DNA of 64,000 nucleotides, taken from NCBI RefSeq assembly GCF_025996515.1, contig NZ_BLRH01000009.1:868001-932000 (forward strand), written 5' to 3'. Both the position numbers and the translations under genes were made by a program. Of the stretch, positions 43,032 through 51,563 are shown piece after piece. Under the pieces are notes generated by a model. That model did no database searches. It was given only the letters and a program-made list of their open reading frames with translations, and was not told the origin of the DNA. The first letter of the stretch is position 1; each line of letters opens with the position of its first letter. The stretch comes from Rhizohabitans arisaemae (lineage in GTDB: Bacteria; Actinomycetota; Actinomycetes; Streptosporangiales; Streptosporangiaceae).

Positions 43032-44017
43032 GCCTCACCGTGGCCGTCGTCGGCGCCGGGGCGTTCGGCGCCCGGCACGTCGCCGCGTACGCCTCGCTCG
43101 GCGTACGGGTCGGCGCGCTGGTCGACCCCGACCCCGCCGTGCGGGAGAACCTGGCGTCCGCGTTCGGCGTGCCGCGGACCTTCGCCCGTGTCGAGGAGCT
43201 GATCGAGGCCGTACGGCCGGAGGCCGCGTCGGTGTGCTCCCCCGGGCACGCCCACCGGGACGCCGCCGTCACGCTGATGACCGCCGGGATCCCCGTCCTG
43301 GTGGAGAAGCCGCTCGCCGACACCGTGCGGGACGCCGAGGAGATCGTCGCCGTCTCGGAGTCGACCGGGGTGCTCTGCCAGCCCGGGCACATCCTGCGTT
43401 TCTCCGCGCCGCATCGGGCCCTGTACGACGCGCTGCGCGCGGGTGAGCTCGGCGAGGTGCTCGCCGTGTCCTCGCGCCGGGACCGTTCCCGGGCGCTGAG
43501 CAGGCTCTACCCGGGCGCGCATCCCGCGATGCTCACCGCGGTGCACGACATCGACCTCGCCCTCTGGTACTCCGGCTCGCCGGTGACCGAGGTGCGCGCG
43601 GTCACGCAGAGCCGTTCCGGGGCCGTCTCTCCGGTCCTGGTCTGGGCGGAACTTCGGCACGAGAGCGGCGTCGTGTCGTCGATCCGCAACGCCTACCTCC
43701 TGCCGGAGAGCTCCCCGAACCCCACCTCGGACCTGGTCGAGGTGTACGGCTCAGGCGGGGTCGGCCACGTCGACCTCGCCCATCCCACGCTGCTCGTCCA
43801 GGCCGAGCGGACACAAGCGCCCGATTGGCTGATCTCCCCGCCTGGGGGTGGCGGGGCGCTCGCCGCCGAACTGCGGCACTTCCTCGACAGGGTGGCCGGC
43901 GCCCAGCCGCCGGAGACGGTACGGCCTGCGGACGGGCTCCACGTGGTCCGGGTCGCCGCCGCCCTGATCGACAGCGCCGAAGCCGGCGGTGCCCATCGCC
44001 GGCTGTCCCCCGTGTGA
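43028..44017 (+). CDS. Gfo/Idh/MocA-family NAD(P)-dependent oxidoreductase
   Basis: This 329-residue protein has an N-terminal Rossmann fold (VAVVGAGAFGARHV), the family's EKPL motif (VLVEKPLADT) and the C-terminal alpha/beta domain. Members oxidise or epimerise sugars, inositols and sugar derivatives. The start overlaps the M20 gene stop; the ABC importer gene follows after 28 bp. Confidence 0.9.
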   Translation: MSLTVAVVGAGAFGARHVAAYASLGVRVGALVDPDPAVRENLASAFGVPRTFARVEELIEAVRPEAASVCSPGHAHRDAAVTLMTAGIPVLVEKPLADTVRDAEEIVAVSESTGVLCQPGHILRFSAPHRALYDALRAGELGEVLAVSSRRDRSRALSRLYPGAHPAMLTAVHDIDLALWYSGSPVTEVRAVTQSRSGAVSPVLVWAELRHESGVVSSIRNAYLLPESSPNPTSDLVEVYGSGGVGHVDLAHPTLLVQAERTQAPDWLISPPGGGGALAAELRHFLDRVAGAQPPETVRPADGLHVVRVAAALIDSAEAGGAHRRLSPV

Positions 44018-44045
44018 ACCCCCTTGCGACAGGAGTTTCAAGCCC

Positions 44046-45356
44046 ATGAATCGACGTAGGATCACCGGCGTCCTCGCCGCCGGTCTGACGGCCGCGCTGC
44101 TCAGCGCCTGCGGTGGCGGTGGCGACGCCGGTTCCCCCAGCGGGGCCACAGGTCCGGTCACCCTGAAGGTGCTCACCTGGGAGCCGGGCGGCTCGGAGTA
44201 CTGGAAGCAGGTGAAGACCGCCTTCGAGGCCGAGCACACCGACATCAAGCTGGAGATGCAGGCCGTCCCGTTCGACAAGTACCCCGAGGTGCAGGGCCCG
44301 TACATCACCTCGCAGTCCGGTCCCGACGTGATGGCCAACAACGCCGGCCTGGAGCTGTTCGACCGGCGCGGCGCCTACGAGCCGCTCGGCGCCAAGGCCG
44401 CGGAGATCAACAAGGATCTGGTCACTTACAGCGGCGCCTGCGAGGGCTTCGACACCAGCAAGCCCTGCTACGGGGTGCCGTTCTCCTACCAGGGCAACGT
44501 GCTCTACTACAACAAGCAGGTACTGAAGGCCGCGGGTCTAGACGCGGAGAAGCCCCCGGCGACCTGGGAGGAGTTCAGCGCGGCCTGTGAGGCGGTGACC
44601 AAGTCCGGCAAGACCTGCCTCGCCCTCGGCCAGTCGGGCACTTTCCCCGCCTACTGGGACTTCCCCGAGATCGCCCGGAACTACCTGAGCGAGGACGACA
44701 TCCGCGCCCTGCTCGCGGGCACCATCTCCTGGAAGGACCCCAAGCTGGTCTCGGTGCTGACCAAGCTCGCCGAGATCACCACCAAGGGCTGGGCGAACAA
44801 GAACGCCCCCTCCATCACGATGCTCCCCGACGGCGCCGACATCTTCCAGCGCGGCGACGCGGCCTTCGCCGGGACGATCATCTCCGACGCGGTGAACTGG
44901 GAGGCGTTCGGCAAGGCGCTCGGCGACGAGAACCTCGGCGTCACCCGGTGGCCGGTGATCAACGCCGACGCCCCGCTGGCGAACAAGTTCTCCGGGATCG
45001 AGGGCGCCGTCTACGGCGTGACCAAGTGGAGCGAGAAGAAGGAAGCCGGGCTGAAGTTCATCACCTGGCTCGCCGGCAAGAAGAACGGTGAGCTCTGGGT
45101 GCAGCACGGCAAGGGCCAGCCGCTCAACAAGAACGTCGACAAGTCGCTGCTGCCCTCCTCCCCCGCGTTCCAGAAGATCCAGGAGCTGATCGCCGACCCG
45201 ACCCTGCACGCCGGGGTCATGCTCTCCGGTCCGGAGGCGGACGCGCTGGCCCGCGGCTGGCAGCAGGTAACCCTCGGCCAGCTCACCGTGGACAAGTGGG
45301 CCGACCAGATGCAGCGCGCGCTTGAGCGCAGCCCCACGAAGAAGCAGGGCAAGTAG
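44046..45356 (+). CDS. Sugar ABC transporter substrate-binding lipoprotein
   Basis: This 436-residue CUT1-type binding protein starts at the ATG at 44046 (MNRRRITGVLAAG). The lipobox LLSACGGGG anchors it. Family features include VLTWEPGGSEYWKQV, PDVMANNAGLELFDRRGAYE, GVPFSYQGNVLYYNKQVLKA and a late FITWLAGKKNGELW. It delivers a carbohydrate, probably an oligosaccharide or glycoside, to the two permeases encoded next. Confidence 0.92.
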   Translation: MNRRRITGVLAAGLTAALLSACGGGGDAGSPSGATGPVTLKVLTWEPGGSEYWKQVKTAFEAEHTDIKLEMQAVPFDKYPEVQGPYITSQSGPDVMANNAGLELFDRRGAYEPLGAKAAEINKDLVTYSGACEGFDTSKPCYGVPFSYQGNVLYYNKQVLKAAGLDAEKPPATWEEFSAACEAVTKSGKTCLALGQSGTFPAYWDFPEIARNYLSEDDIRALLAGTISWKDPKLVSVLTKLAEITTKGWANKNAPSITMLPDGADIFQRGDAAFAGTIISDAVNWEAFGKALGDENLGVTRWPVINADAPLANKFSGIEGAVYGVTKWSEKKEAGLKFITWLAGKKNGELWVQHGKGQPLNKNVDKSLLPSSPAFQKIQELIADPTLHAGVMLSGPEADALARGWQQVTLGQLTVDKWADQMQRALERSPTKKQGK

Positions 45357-45417
45357 CCGTACCGGGCGGGGCGGGTCGTACCGCCCCGCCCGGCGAGCCC
45401 TCCGGAGGGAACCCCCA

Positions 45418-46374
45418 ATGACGATCTCCACCGCGCCCGCGCCGGACCCCAAGGTCGGCAAGGCCACGGCGAAACCCGGCCGCCGCCGGTTCCGCCCCGG
45501 CCAGGCGCGGGACTGGTGGCTGGGCGCCGCGATGGTCCTGCCCGCGGTCGCCCTGGCCGTGACCTTCAAGCTGGTGCCGCTCGGGCGCGGTGTCTCCACC
45601 AGTCTCGAATCATCCAGCGGCTTCGGCGAGTCGTCGTTCGCCGGGTTGGACAACTACACCCGGATGCTCGACGACCCGACGGTGCTGTCCAGCTTCCGCA
45701 ACGCGCTGCTGGTGGTGGCGACCCTCCCGGTCTGGATCGTGCTCCCGCTGGTGCTGGCGGTCCTCATCCACCAGCGCACCCCCGGGTGGAAGCTGTTCCG
45801 CGCGGTCTACTTCATCCCGTACACGATCGCGCCGATCCTGGTCGGCATCATGTTCCGGCAGATCCTCGCGCCCGAGGGCCCGCTGAACACGATGCTCACC
45901 TCCGTCGGGCTGGAACCGCTCGCCCTTGAGTGGCTGAACGGCCGGTACAGCGCGCTGTTCTCCCTGGTCGCGGTGGCATTGTGGAGTTTCTTCGGCTTGG
46001 GCGTGATGACCTACCTGGCCGGGCTGGCCGCGCTGCCCGACGAGGTGCTGGAGGCCGCCTACATCGACGGGGCCGGCTTCTGGCGGCGGCTCTTCTCCAT
46101 CGTGGTGCCGATGCTGCGGGCCACGGTGGCCTACTGGAGTGTGCTCTGCGCCTCGGGTGTGCTGATCTGGCTCTTCCCGCTGATCTACGCGCTGACCCAG
46201 GGCGGCCCGGGTGACGCCACGATGCTCCCGGAGTTCCTGGTCTTCCAGACCACGTTCCAGTTCCTGGACCGCGGCTACGGGTCCGCCATCGGGATCGCGC
46301 TGTTCGTCTTCGTCGCCGTGCTTTCGATCTTCAGCGTCCGGCACATGTTCAAAGAGGGGACCCGGAAGCGATGA
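45418..46374 (+). CDS. CUT1 sugar ABC transporter permease 1
   Basis: This 318-residue inner-membrane permease of the MalF type has six transmembrane segments and the coupling-loop motif LPDEVLEAAYIDGAGFWRRL. The start ATG at 45418 follows TCCGGAGGGA. It overlaps the second permease by 4 bp. No ATPase gene is in the cluster; in actinobacteria such importers usually share the MsiK ATPase. Confidence 0.93.
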   Translation: MTISTAPAPDPKVGKATAKPGRRRFRPGQARDWWLGAAMVLPAVALAVTFKLVPLGRGVSTSLESSSGFGESSFAGLDNYTRMLDDPTVLSSFRNALLVVATLPVWIVLPLVLAVLIHQRTPGWKLFRAVYFIPYTIAPILVGIMFRQILAPEGPLNTMLTSVGLEPLALEWLNGRYSALFSLVAVALWSFFGLGVMTYLAGLAALPDEVLEAAYIDGAGFWRRLFSIVVPMLRATVAYWSVLCASGVLIWLFPLIYALTQGGPGDATMLPEFLVFQTTFQFLDRGYGSAIGIALFVFVAVLSIFSVRHMFKEGTRKR

Positions 46375-47204
46375 ACCGGCGCACCGCCGCCCGGATCGGG
46401 CGCTATCTGCTGAGCTTCGCGCTCGTGGTCGTCGCGGTCGCGGCGATCTATCCGCTGCTCTTCACCGTGATCAGCTCGCTGAAGTCGCAGACCGGTTTCG
46501 CCCACGACCCGCTGGGCCTGCCGACCGCGATCACGTTCGAGAACTACCTGGAGGCGTTCCGGCGGCTGGACATGCCCCGGCTGCTGATGAACTCGCTGGT
46601 CACCACGGCGGGCGGTCTGATCATTTCGGTGCTCGCCGCGCTGCTCGCCGCCTACGCGGTCACCAAGCTGCGCATTCCGGGCGGCAAGCTTGTCTTCCTC
46701 CTGGTGATCATCACGCTCACCATCCCCGGCCAGGCGATCATCTACCCGCTCTACCAGACGGTGCTGGACCTCGGCATGTCCGGCGAGTACCAGGGCCTGA
46801 TCCTGGTGTACGCGGCGTTCGGGCTGCCGCTTGGCACCTACCAGCTGGCCGGATACTTCCAGCAGATCCCGGACGAGCTCATCGAGGCCGCCCGGGTGGA
46901 CGGCGCCGGACACTTCACGATCCTGTTCCGGCTGCTCACCCCGATCGCCACCCCGGCGATCGCCGCCCTGGCGATCTTCAACTTCGTCTGGATGTGGAAC
47001 GACCTCATCCTGCCGCTGGTCATCATGGGCGGCTCGGACAGCAAGACCCTGATGGTCGGCGTCTCCCTGCTGACCGGCCAGTACGACCTGTCGGTGCCGC
47101 TGGTGAGCGCCGGGCTCATCATCGCCCTGCTGCCCGTCCTCATCATCTACCTCGTCTTCCAGCGGCAGCTCGTCGCGGGCGCGCTCGCCGGGTCCGGCAA
47201 ATGA
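46371..47204 (+). CDS. CUT1 sugar ABC transporter permease 2
   Basis: This 277-residue MalG-type permease has six transmembrane segments and the EAA loop IPDELIEAARVDGAGHFTIL. It overlaps the upstream permease and the downstream mutarotase gene by 4 bp each, so importer and sugar enzyme are co-translated. Confidence 0.93.
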   Translation: MNRRTAARIGRYLLSFALVVVAVAAIYPLLFTVISSLKSQTGFAHDPLGLPTAITFENYLEAFRRLDMPRLLMNSLVTTAGGLIISVLAALLAAYAVTKLRIPGGKLVFLLVIITLTIPGQAIIYPLYQTVLDLGMSGEYQGLILVYAAFGLPLGTYQLAGYFQQIPDELIEAARVDGAGHFTILFRLLTPIATPAIAALAIFNFVWMWNDLILPLVIMGGSDSKTLMVGVSLLTGQYDLSVPLVSAGLIIALLPVLIIYLVFQRQLVAGALAGSGK

Positions 47205-47551
47205 GCGGCGCCGTGCGCGGTCCCGGGGAGCAGCTGTGCCACGTGTACCGGCTGCGCCCCGGCGCCGAGGAGGAGTACGAGCGGCGCCACGCCGACCTGT
47301 GGCCCGAGATGGCGGAATTCCTCGACGAGGCGGGCGTCTACGACTACCACATCTACCGGTACGGCACGCTGCTCATCTGCGTCCTGCGCACCCGATGGGG
47401 CTTCGAGCACACCCGCGAGGCCACCCGCGCCTCCGCCGTCCAGGCCCGCTGGACGGCCTCCCTCACCCACCTCTTTGCCGAGGTCGCCGACTCCGAAGGC
47501 GAACCCCTCTGGGCCCACCCGGTCTTCCACCACGACGGGATCGACCCCTGA
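47201..47551 (+). CDS. L-rhamnose mutarotase-like protein (RhaU/RhaM family)
   Basis: This 116-residue dimeric alpha/beta-barrel protein shows VYRLRPGAEEEYERRHADLW (Tyr and His of the RhaM active site) followed by LDEAGVYDYHIYRYG. RhaM-type enzymes interconvert anomers of L-rhamnose. Its coupling to the permeases suggests that the imported sugar is rhamnose or a related deoxy or uronic sugar. No rhamnose isomerase, kinase or aldolase gene is present in the window. Confidence 0.85.
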   Translation: MSGAVRGPGEQLCHVYRLRPGAEEEYERRHADLWPEMAEFLDEAGVYDYHIYRYGTLLICVLRTRWGFEHTREATRASAVQARWTASLTHLFAEVADSEGEPLWAHPVFHHDGIDP

Positions 47552-47563
47552 GGTTTCGTACGG

Positions 47564-47602
47564 GGACAGGCCCGCCCGGTCACGGACCGGGCGGGCCTGT
47601 CC
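47564..47602. terminator. Bidirectional terminator, 18-bp perfect stem
   Basis: Arms at 47564-47581 and 47585-47602 are perfectly complementary with an ACG loop. The hairpin occupies the short gap between the convergent mutarotase and enolase-superfamily genes. Confidence 0.85.
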
Positions 47603-47604
47603 GC

Positions 47605-48735
47605 TTAGACGGCGTAGGCGACCGAGCCGTCTTGCCTGAGGGGGATCCTGGTGAGGGGACGGCCGGTGAGGTCCTGAGGCTTGGCACCGGTGAGATCGAG
47701 GACGACGCCGAGGCCGGGTTCGGTGGGTACGGGCATGAAGCCGCCTTCGCGCCGTACACACGGCTTGGCGGGGCCGTCGGCGAGGGTGTCGTCGAGGGGC
47801 GAGTACTCCTGGACGACGAAGTTGGGGATGGTCAGGTCCAGGTGGACGGCGGCCATGGTGAGCAGCGGGCCCAGGCAGTTGTGGGTGACCACGGCGGCGT
47901 GGTGCGCCTCGGCGAGGGCGGCGATCTTCTTGACGTGGCTGAGTCCGCCGGCGAGGCCGAGGTCGGGGCGGACGTACTGGGCACCGCCCTGGGCGAGCAG
48001 CTCCTTGAACTCCCAGACGGTGTGCAGGCGTTCGCCGTTGCCGACGGGCACGCCGTGGGAGCGCCGGGCCACCTGGGCCTGGCTGGAGATGCTGTCGATC
48101 TGGACGGCGTCCTCGACCAGCAGCGGGTTCAGGCGGCGCAGCGCCGGGATGACCGCTTCGGCCTGCAGCGGGGTGAGTTTGCGGTGGAGTTCGAGGAGGA
48201 TGTCGACGTCGAGGCCGACGGTGTCGCGGACCGCGGCGGCGGTGGCCTCGGTCTCGGCGACGAGCCGGGGCAGCGCGAGGTCGCCGTACGCGGCGGGCAG
48301 CGGGTCGAACTTGACCGCGGTGAATCCGTCGGCGACGGCCGCGGCGGCCTGGGCGGCGAGTTCGTCGGCGCCGACGCCGGGGAGCAGCAGGTGGAGCCGG
48401 ATCCGGTCGCGGACCCGCCCGCCGAGCAGTTCCCACACGGGGACGCCAAGCCGTTTGCCTTTGAGGTCCCAGAGCGCGATGTCGATCGCGGAGACCGCCG
48501 CGGTGAGCACCGAGCCCCGGAACGGCCCCATCCGGTAGAGGTGGTGCCAGTGGTGCTCGATCCGGCCGGGGTCGGCGCCCAGCAGGTAGGGCCGGAATTC
48601 GGCTACCACCGCGTCGACCGCGCCGGGGTAGCCCCAGCAGCCGGACTGGCCGACCCCGACCAGGCCGTCGTCGGTGTACACCTGCACAAAGTGCGCGTCA
48701 CCCAGCACCGTCGACTCGACTGCGGCGATCTCCAT
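47605..48735 (-). CDS. Enolase-superfamily (mandelate racemase/galactonate dehydratase-like) enzyme
   Basis: This 376-residue protein starts at the ATG at 48735 (MEIAAVEST). AIDIALWDLKGKRLGVPVWE is the family capping-domain motif. The barrel residues include AVKFDPLP, metal ligands in LLVEDAVQ and GNGERLHT, and a late HNCLGPL. These resemble sugar-acid dehydratases that remove water from aldonates to yield 2-keto-3-deoxy acids. It is divergently transcribed from the TPP-enzyme operon, with an ATTAG dyad between them. Confidence 0.87.
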   Translation of the reverse strand: MEIAAVESTVLGDAHFVQVYTDDGLVGVGQSGCWGYPGAVDAVVAEFRPYLLGADPGRIEHHWHHLYRMGPFRGSVLTAAVSAIDIALWDLKGKRLGVPVWELLGGRVRDRIRLHLLLPGVGADELAAQAAAAVADGFTAVKFDPLPAAYGDLALPRLVAETEATAAAVRDTVGLDVDILLELHRKLTPLQAEAVIPALRRLNPLLVEDAVQIDSISSQAQVARRSHGVPVGNGERLHTVWEFKELLAQGGAQYVRPDLGLAGGLSHVKKIAALAEAHHAAVVTHNCLGPLLTMAAVHLDLTIPNFVVQEYSPLDDTLADGPAKPCVRREGGFMPVPTEPGLGVVLDLTGAKPQDLTGRPLTRIPLRQDGSVAYAV

Positions 48736-48747
48736 GATCCGCTCCCA

Positions 48748-48760
48748 ATTAGAGACTAAT
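48748..48760. promoter_or_regulatory. Short dyad upstream of the enolase-superfamily gene
   Basis: ATTAG-AGA-CTAAT is a perfect inverted repeat 13 bp before the start codon, within the divergent promoter region shared with the E1 alpha gene. It is similar in core to TTAGG elements at 41775-41798, so both may bind one regulator. Confidence 0.45.
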
Positions 48761-48864
48761 ATCGGCCAGAATCTTGTCCCCATACTCTTCCATAGGCATA
48801 TCCGCTTGGTCTAGGATCGCCAGCGAACAAGGCAGAATACGGCTTATATGAAGCTGGGGGTTTG

Positions 48865-49800
48865 ATGGATCTGCCCGACACCTACCGGGCCATGGCCCGG
48901 ATCCGCCGGTTCGAAGAGCGGCTCATGGCACTCAAGGAGAGCGGCGAGATCCCGGGTTCGATCCACCTGTGCAACGGGCAGGAGGCGATTCCGGTCGGCG
49001 CCTGCGGCGTGCTGCGCGAGGACGACTACGTGTCCGCGACCTACCGCGGACACGGCTGGGCGATCGCCCGCGGAGTCGGCCTGGCCGCGCTCTTCGCCGA
49101 GATGATGGGCCGCGACTCCCCGATCTCCGGCGGCCGGGCCGCGTCGCCGTACCTCTCCGACGCCTCCCGGAACTTCATCGGGGAGAACTCCATCGTCGGC
49201 GCCGGGGTGCCGATCGCGGCCGGGGCCGCGCTGACCGCCAAGCACCGGGGCCACGGCGCGGTGTCGGTGGTGAGCATCGGCGACGGCGCGATGAACCAGG
49301 GCAACGTGCACGAGGCGCTCAACCTGGCCGCCGTGCTCGACCTCCCGATGGTGCTCGTGGTGGAGAACAACGTCTACTCGGAGATGTCCCGTATCGAGGA
49401 CATGGTGCGGGTCCACCGGCTCTCCGAGCGGGCCGCCGGGTACGGGATCCCCGGCACGGTCGTCGACGGCAACGACGTCGACGCGGTCACCGCCGCCATG
49501 GCGCAGGCGGTCGGGCGGGCCCGCGAAGGCTCCGGGCCCTCCCTCGTGGAGGCCATGACCGAGCGGCTGGTCGGCCACTACAGCGGCGACGCCCAGCAGT
49601 ACCGCCCGGCCGGCGAGGTCGCCGCCGCCAAGGAGCGGGAACCGCTCGCCCGGATCCGGCAGGCCGCCGACGCCGAGCTGACCGCACGCCTGGACACCAT
49701 CGAGGCGGAGATCGCCGCGGAGATCGACGCGGCCGTGACCGCGGCGCGCGCCATCCCCTTCCCCGACCCGGCCACCGTCACGGAGCACGTCCATGCCTGA
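48865..49800 (+). CDS. TPP-dependent dehydrogenase E1 component, alpha subunit
   Basis: This 311-residue alpha subunit of an acetoin/pyruvate/branched-chain-type 2-oxo acid dehydrogenase E1 begins with tandem start codons; the second is used here. The TPP-binding motif GDGAMNQGNVHEALNLAAVL ends at VENN. RRFEERLMAL, GGRAASPYLSDASRN and GHYSGDAQQYRP are typical segments. It overlaps the beta-subunit gene by 8 bp. No E2 (lipoyl acyltransferase) or E3 gene is in the cluster. Confidence 0.92.
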   Translation: MDLPDTYRAMARIRRFEERLMALKESGEIPGSIHLCNGQEAIPVGACGVLREDDYVSATYRGHGWAIARGVGLAALFAEMMGRDSPISGGRAASPYLSDASRNFIGENSIVGAGVPIAAGAALTAKHRGHGAVSVVSIGDGAMNQGNVHEALNLAAVLDLPMVLVVENNVYSEMSRIEDMVRVHRLSERAAGYGIPGTVVDGNDVDAVTAAMAQAVGRAREGSGPSLVEAMTERLVGHYSGDAQQYRPAGEVAAAKEREPLARIRQAADAELTARLDTIEAEIAAEIDAAVTAARAIPFPDPATVTEHVHA

Positions 49801-50773
49801 ATCGATGCGCTACATCCAAGCCGTCAACGCCGCGCTCACCTGGGCGCTGGACAGCCGGGACGACACGGTCTACTTCGGCGAGGACGTCGCCATACCCAAC
49901 GGCCCGTTCGGCGCCACCAAGGGCCTGCACAAGCGGTTCGGCGCCGGCCGGATCTTCGACACCCCGATCTCGGAGACCGGCTTCCTCGGCATGGCTCTCG
50001 GCGCCGCGATGACCGGAATGCGGCCGATCGCGGAGATCATGTACGCGGACTTCGCCTTCGTGGCGATGGACCAGATCGTCAACCAGATCGCCAACATCCG
50101 CTACTCCAGCGGAGGCCGGTGGAAGGCACCCCTGGTGATCCGGATGCAGCAGGGCTACTCCCCCGGGGCCTGCGCCCAGCACTCCCACTCCCCCGAGGCC
50201 TACTTCGCCCACACGCCCGGGCTGCGCCTGGCCCTCCCCGCCACCGCCGACGACGCGTACCAGATGCTGCGCACCGCGGTCACCGTGGACGACCCGGTGA
50301 TCGTCGCCGAGGCGCGGATGCTCTACCCGATCGCCGGCGAGGTACGGACCGACGTCCCCGTCGAGCCGATGGGCGGCGCCCGGGTACTGCGCGAGGGCCC
50401 CGACGTCACCGTGGTGGCCTGGTCCCGGATGGTCCCCGCCGCGCTGGAGGCCGCGGAGACCCTCGCCGCCGAAGGCATCCGGGCCGAGGTGATCGACCTG
50501 CGCTGGCTCAACCCGCTGGACTTCGAGACCGTGGGCGCCTCCGTCTCCAAGACGGGCCGGCTGGTCGTCGCGCATGAGGCCAACCTCACCGGCGGCTTCG
50601 GCGCCGAGATCGCCGCCAGGGTCGCCGACGAGTGCTTCGAGGACCTGCGTTCCCCGGTGGCCCGGGTCGCGGCGCCCGACGTGCCCATGCCGGCGGCGCC
50701 CGTACTCCAGCAGGCCGTGGTCCCCGAGGCCGTCCACGTGGCCGACACCGTACGACGGACGGTCCACTGGTGA
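49793..50773 (+). CDS. TPP-dependent dehydrogenase E1 component, beta subunit
   Basis: This 326-residue beta subunit pairs with the preceding alpha subunit. Motifs include VYFGEDVAIPNGPFGATKG, FDTPISETGFLGMALGAA, GYSPGACAQHSHSPEAYF and EVIDLRWLNPLD. Acetoin-dehydrogenase-like E1 complexes decarboxylate or cleave 2-oxo acids or 1,2-diketones. Without E2/E3 it may borrow a housekeeping E2 or act as a stand-alone TPP lyase. It overlaps the SDR gene by 4 bp (GTGA). Confidence 0.92.
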   Translation: MPESMRYIQAVNAALTWALDSRDDTVYFGEDVAIPNGPFGATKGLHKRFGAGRIFDTPISETGFLGMALGAAMTGMRPIAEIMYADFAFVAMDQIVNQIANIRYSSGGRWKAPLVIRMQQGYSPGACAQHSHSPEAYFAHTPGLRLALPATADDAYQMLRTAVTVDDPVIVAEARMLYPIAGEVRTDVPVEPMGGARVLREGPDVTVVAWSRMVPAALEAAETLAAEGIRAEVIDLRWLNPLDFETVGASVSKTGRLVVAHEANLTGGFGAEIAARVADECFEDLRSPVARVAAPDVPMPAAPVLQQAVVPEAVHVADTVRRTVHW

Positions 50774-51519
50774 GCGGCGGCCTGCTCGCCGGACGGCGGG
50801 TGGTCGTGGTCGGCGGCGCGTCCGGGATCGGCCTGGCCACGGTGGACGCCGTGGCCGCGGCCGGGGGCTCGGTGGCCGTGCTCGACCGGGACGGCGACGG
50901 CGCCGCGTCGGCCGCCGCGTCGGCCCGCGCCGCCGGGGTCGCCGCCTGCTCCCACCGGGCCGACGTGGCGGACGAGGCCGAGGTGGCCGCCGCGATCGAC
51001 GCCTCCGCCGCCGAGCTGGGCGGGATCGACGCGGTGCTGCACGTGGCGGGGGTGATGCGCGGCCAGGGCCTGGACGTACGGGAGCTTCCGCTGGAGCTGT
51101 GGAACGAGGTGATCGCGATCAACCTCACCGGGCCGTTCCTGGTGGCCAAGCACGCCGCGCGGCACATGGTGCCCGCCGGGCGCGGAGTGATCGTCCTGGT
51201 GGGGTCCAAGGCGGGTGTGCAGGCGGGCTCCGGCTCGATACCCTACGGCGCGAGTAAGGGAGGTTTGCACGGTCTCTCGCTGACCCTCGCCCGTCATCTC
51301 CGTCCCCTCGGGATCCGCGTCCACGCCCTCTGCCCGGGCGACATCGACACGCCGCTGATGCGGCGGTCGCTGGACGAAGCCCGTGCCAACGGAACCGATG
51401 CCGATCGGGTGTCGCGGATCGAGGCCGCGCTGGGCCGCCCCGAGGAGGTCGCCTCGGTGCTGGCCCTGCTCGCCGCCCCGTCCGCCGACGCCCTCGACGG
51501 CACGGTCTTCACGGCTTGA
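50770..51519 (+). CDS. Short-chain dehydrogenase/reductase
   Basis: This 249-residue SDR starts at a GTG at 50770, overlapping the E1 beta stop. The cofactor motif is VVVVGGASGIGLATV, with LDRDGDG after beta-2 favouring NAD. The catalytic serine lies in VGSKAG and the tetrad Y-x3-K in PYGASKGGLHGL. In this context it probably oxidises a hydroxyl of the sugar acid or keto-deoxy acid before TPP-dependent cleavage. Coupled by overlap to the regulator frame downstream. Confidence 0.9.
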   Translation: MSGGLLAGRRVVVVGGASGIGLATVDAVAAAGGSVAVLDRDGDGAASAAASARAAGVAACSHRADVADEAEVAAAIDASAAELGGIDAVLHVAGVMRGQGLDVRELPLELWNEVIAINLTGPFLVAKHAARHMVPAGRGVIVLVGSKAGVQAGSGSIPYGASKGGLHGLSLTLARHLRPLGIRVHALCPGDIDTPLMRRSLDEARANGTDADRVSRIEAALGRPEEVASVLALLAAPSADALDGTVFTA

Positions 51520-51563
51520 GCGCCTTCTCTGCACCGACGGAGCTACTACCTGGAGGCGGCAAC

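Noticed and set aside
47236-48759. 507-codon plus-strand frame across the enolase-superfamily gene
   Set aside because: It runs antisense to a clear enzyme gene and reads as low-complexity Gly/Asp/Val sequence; the genuine RhaU-like frame ends at 47551.
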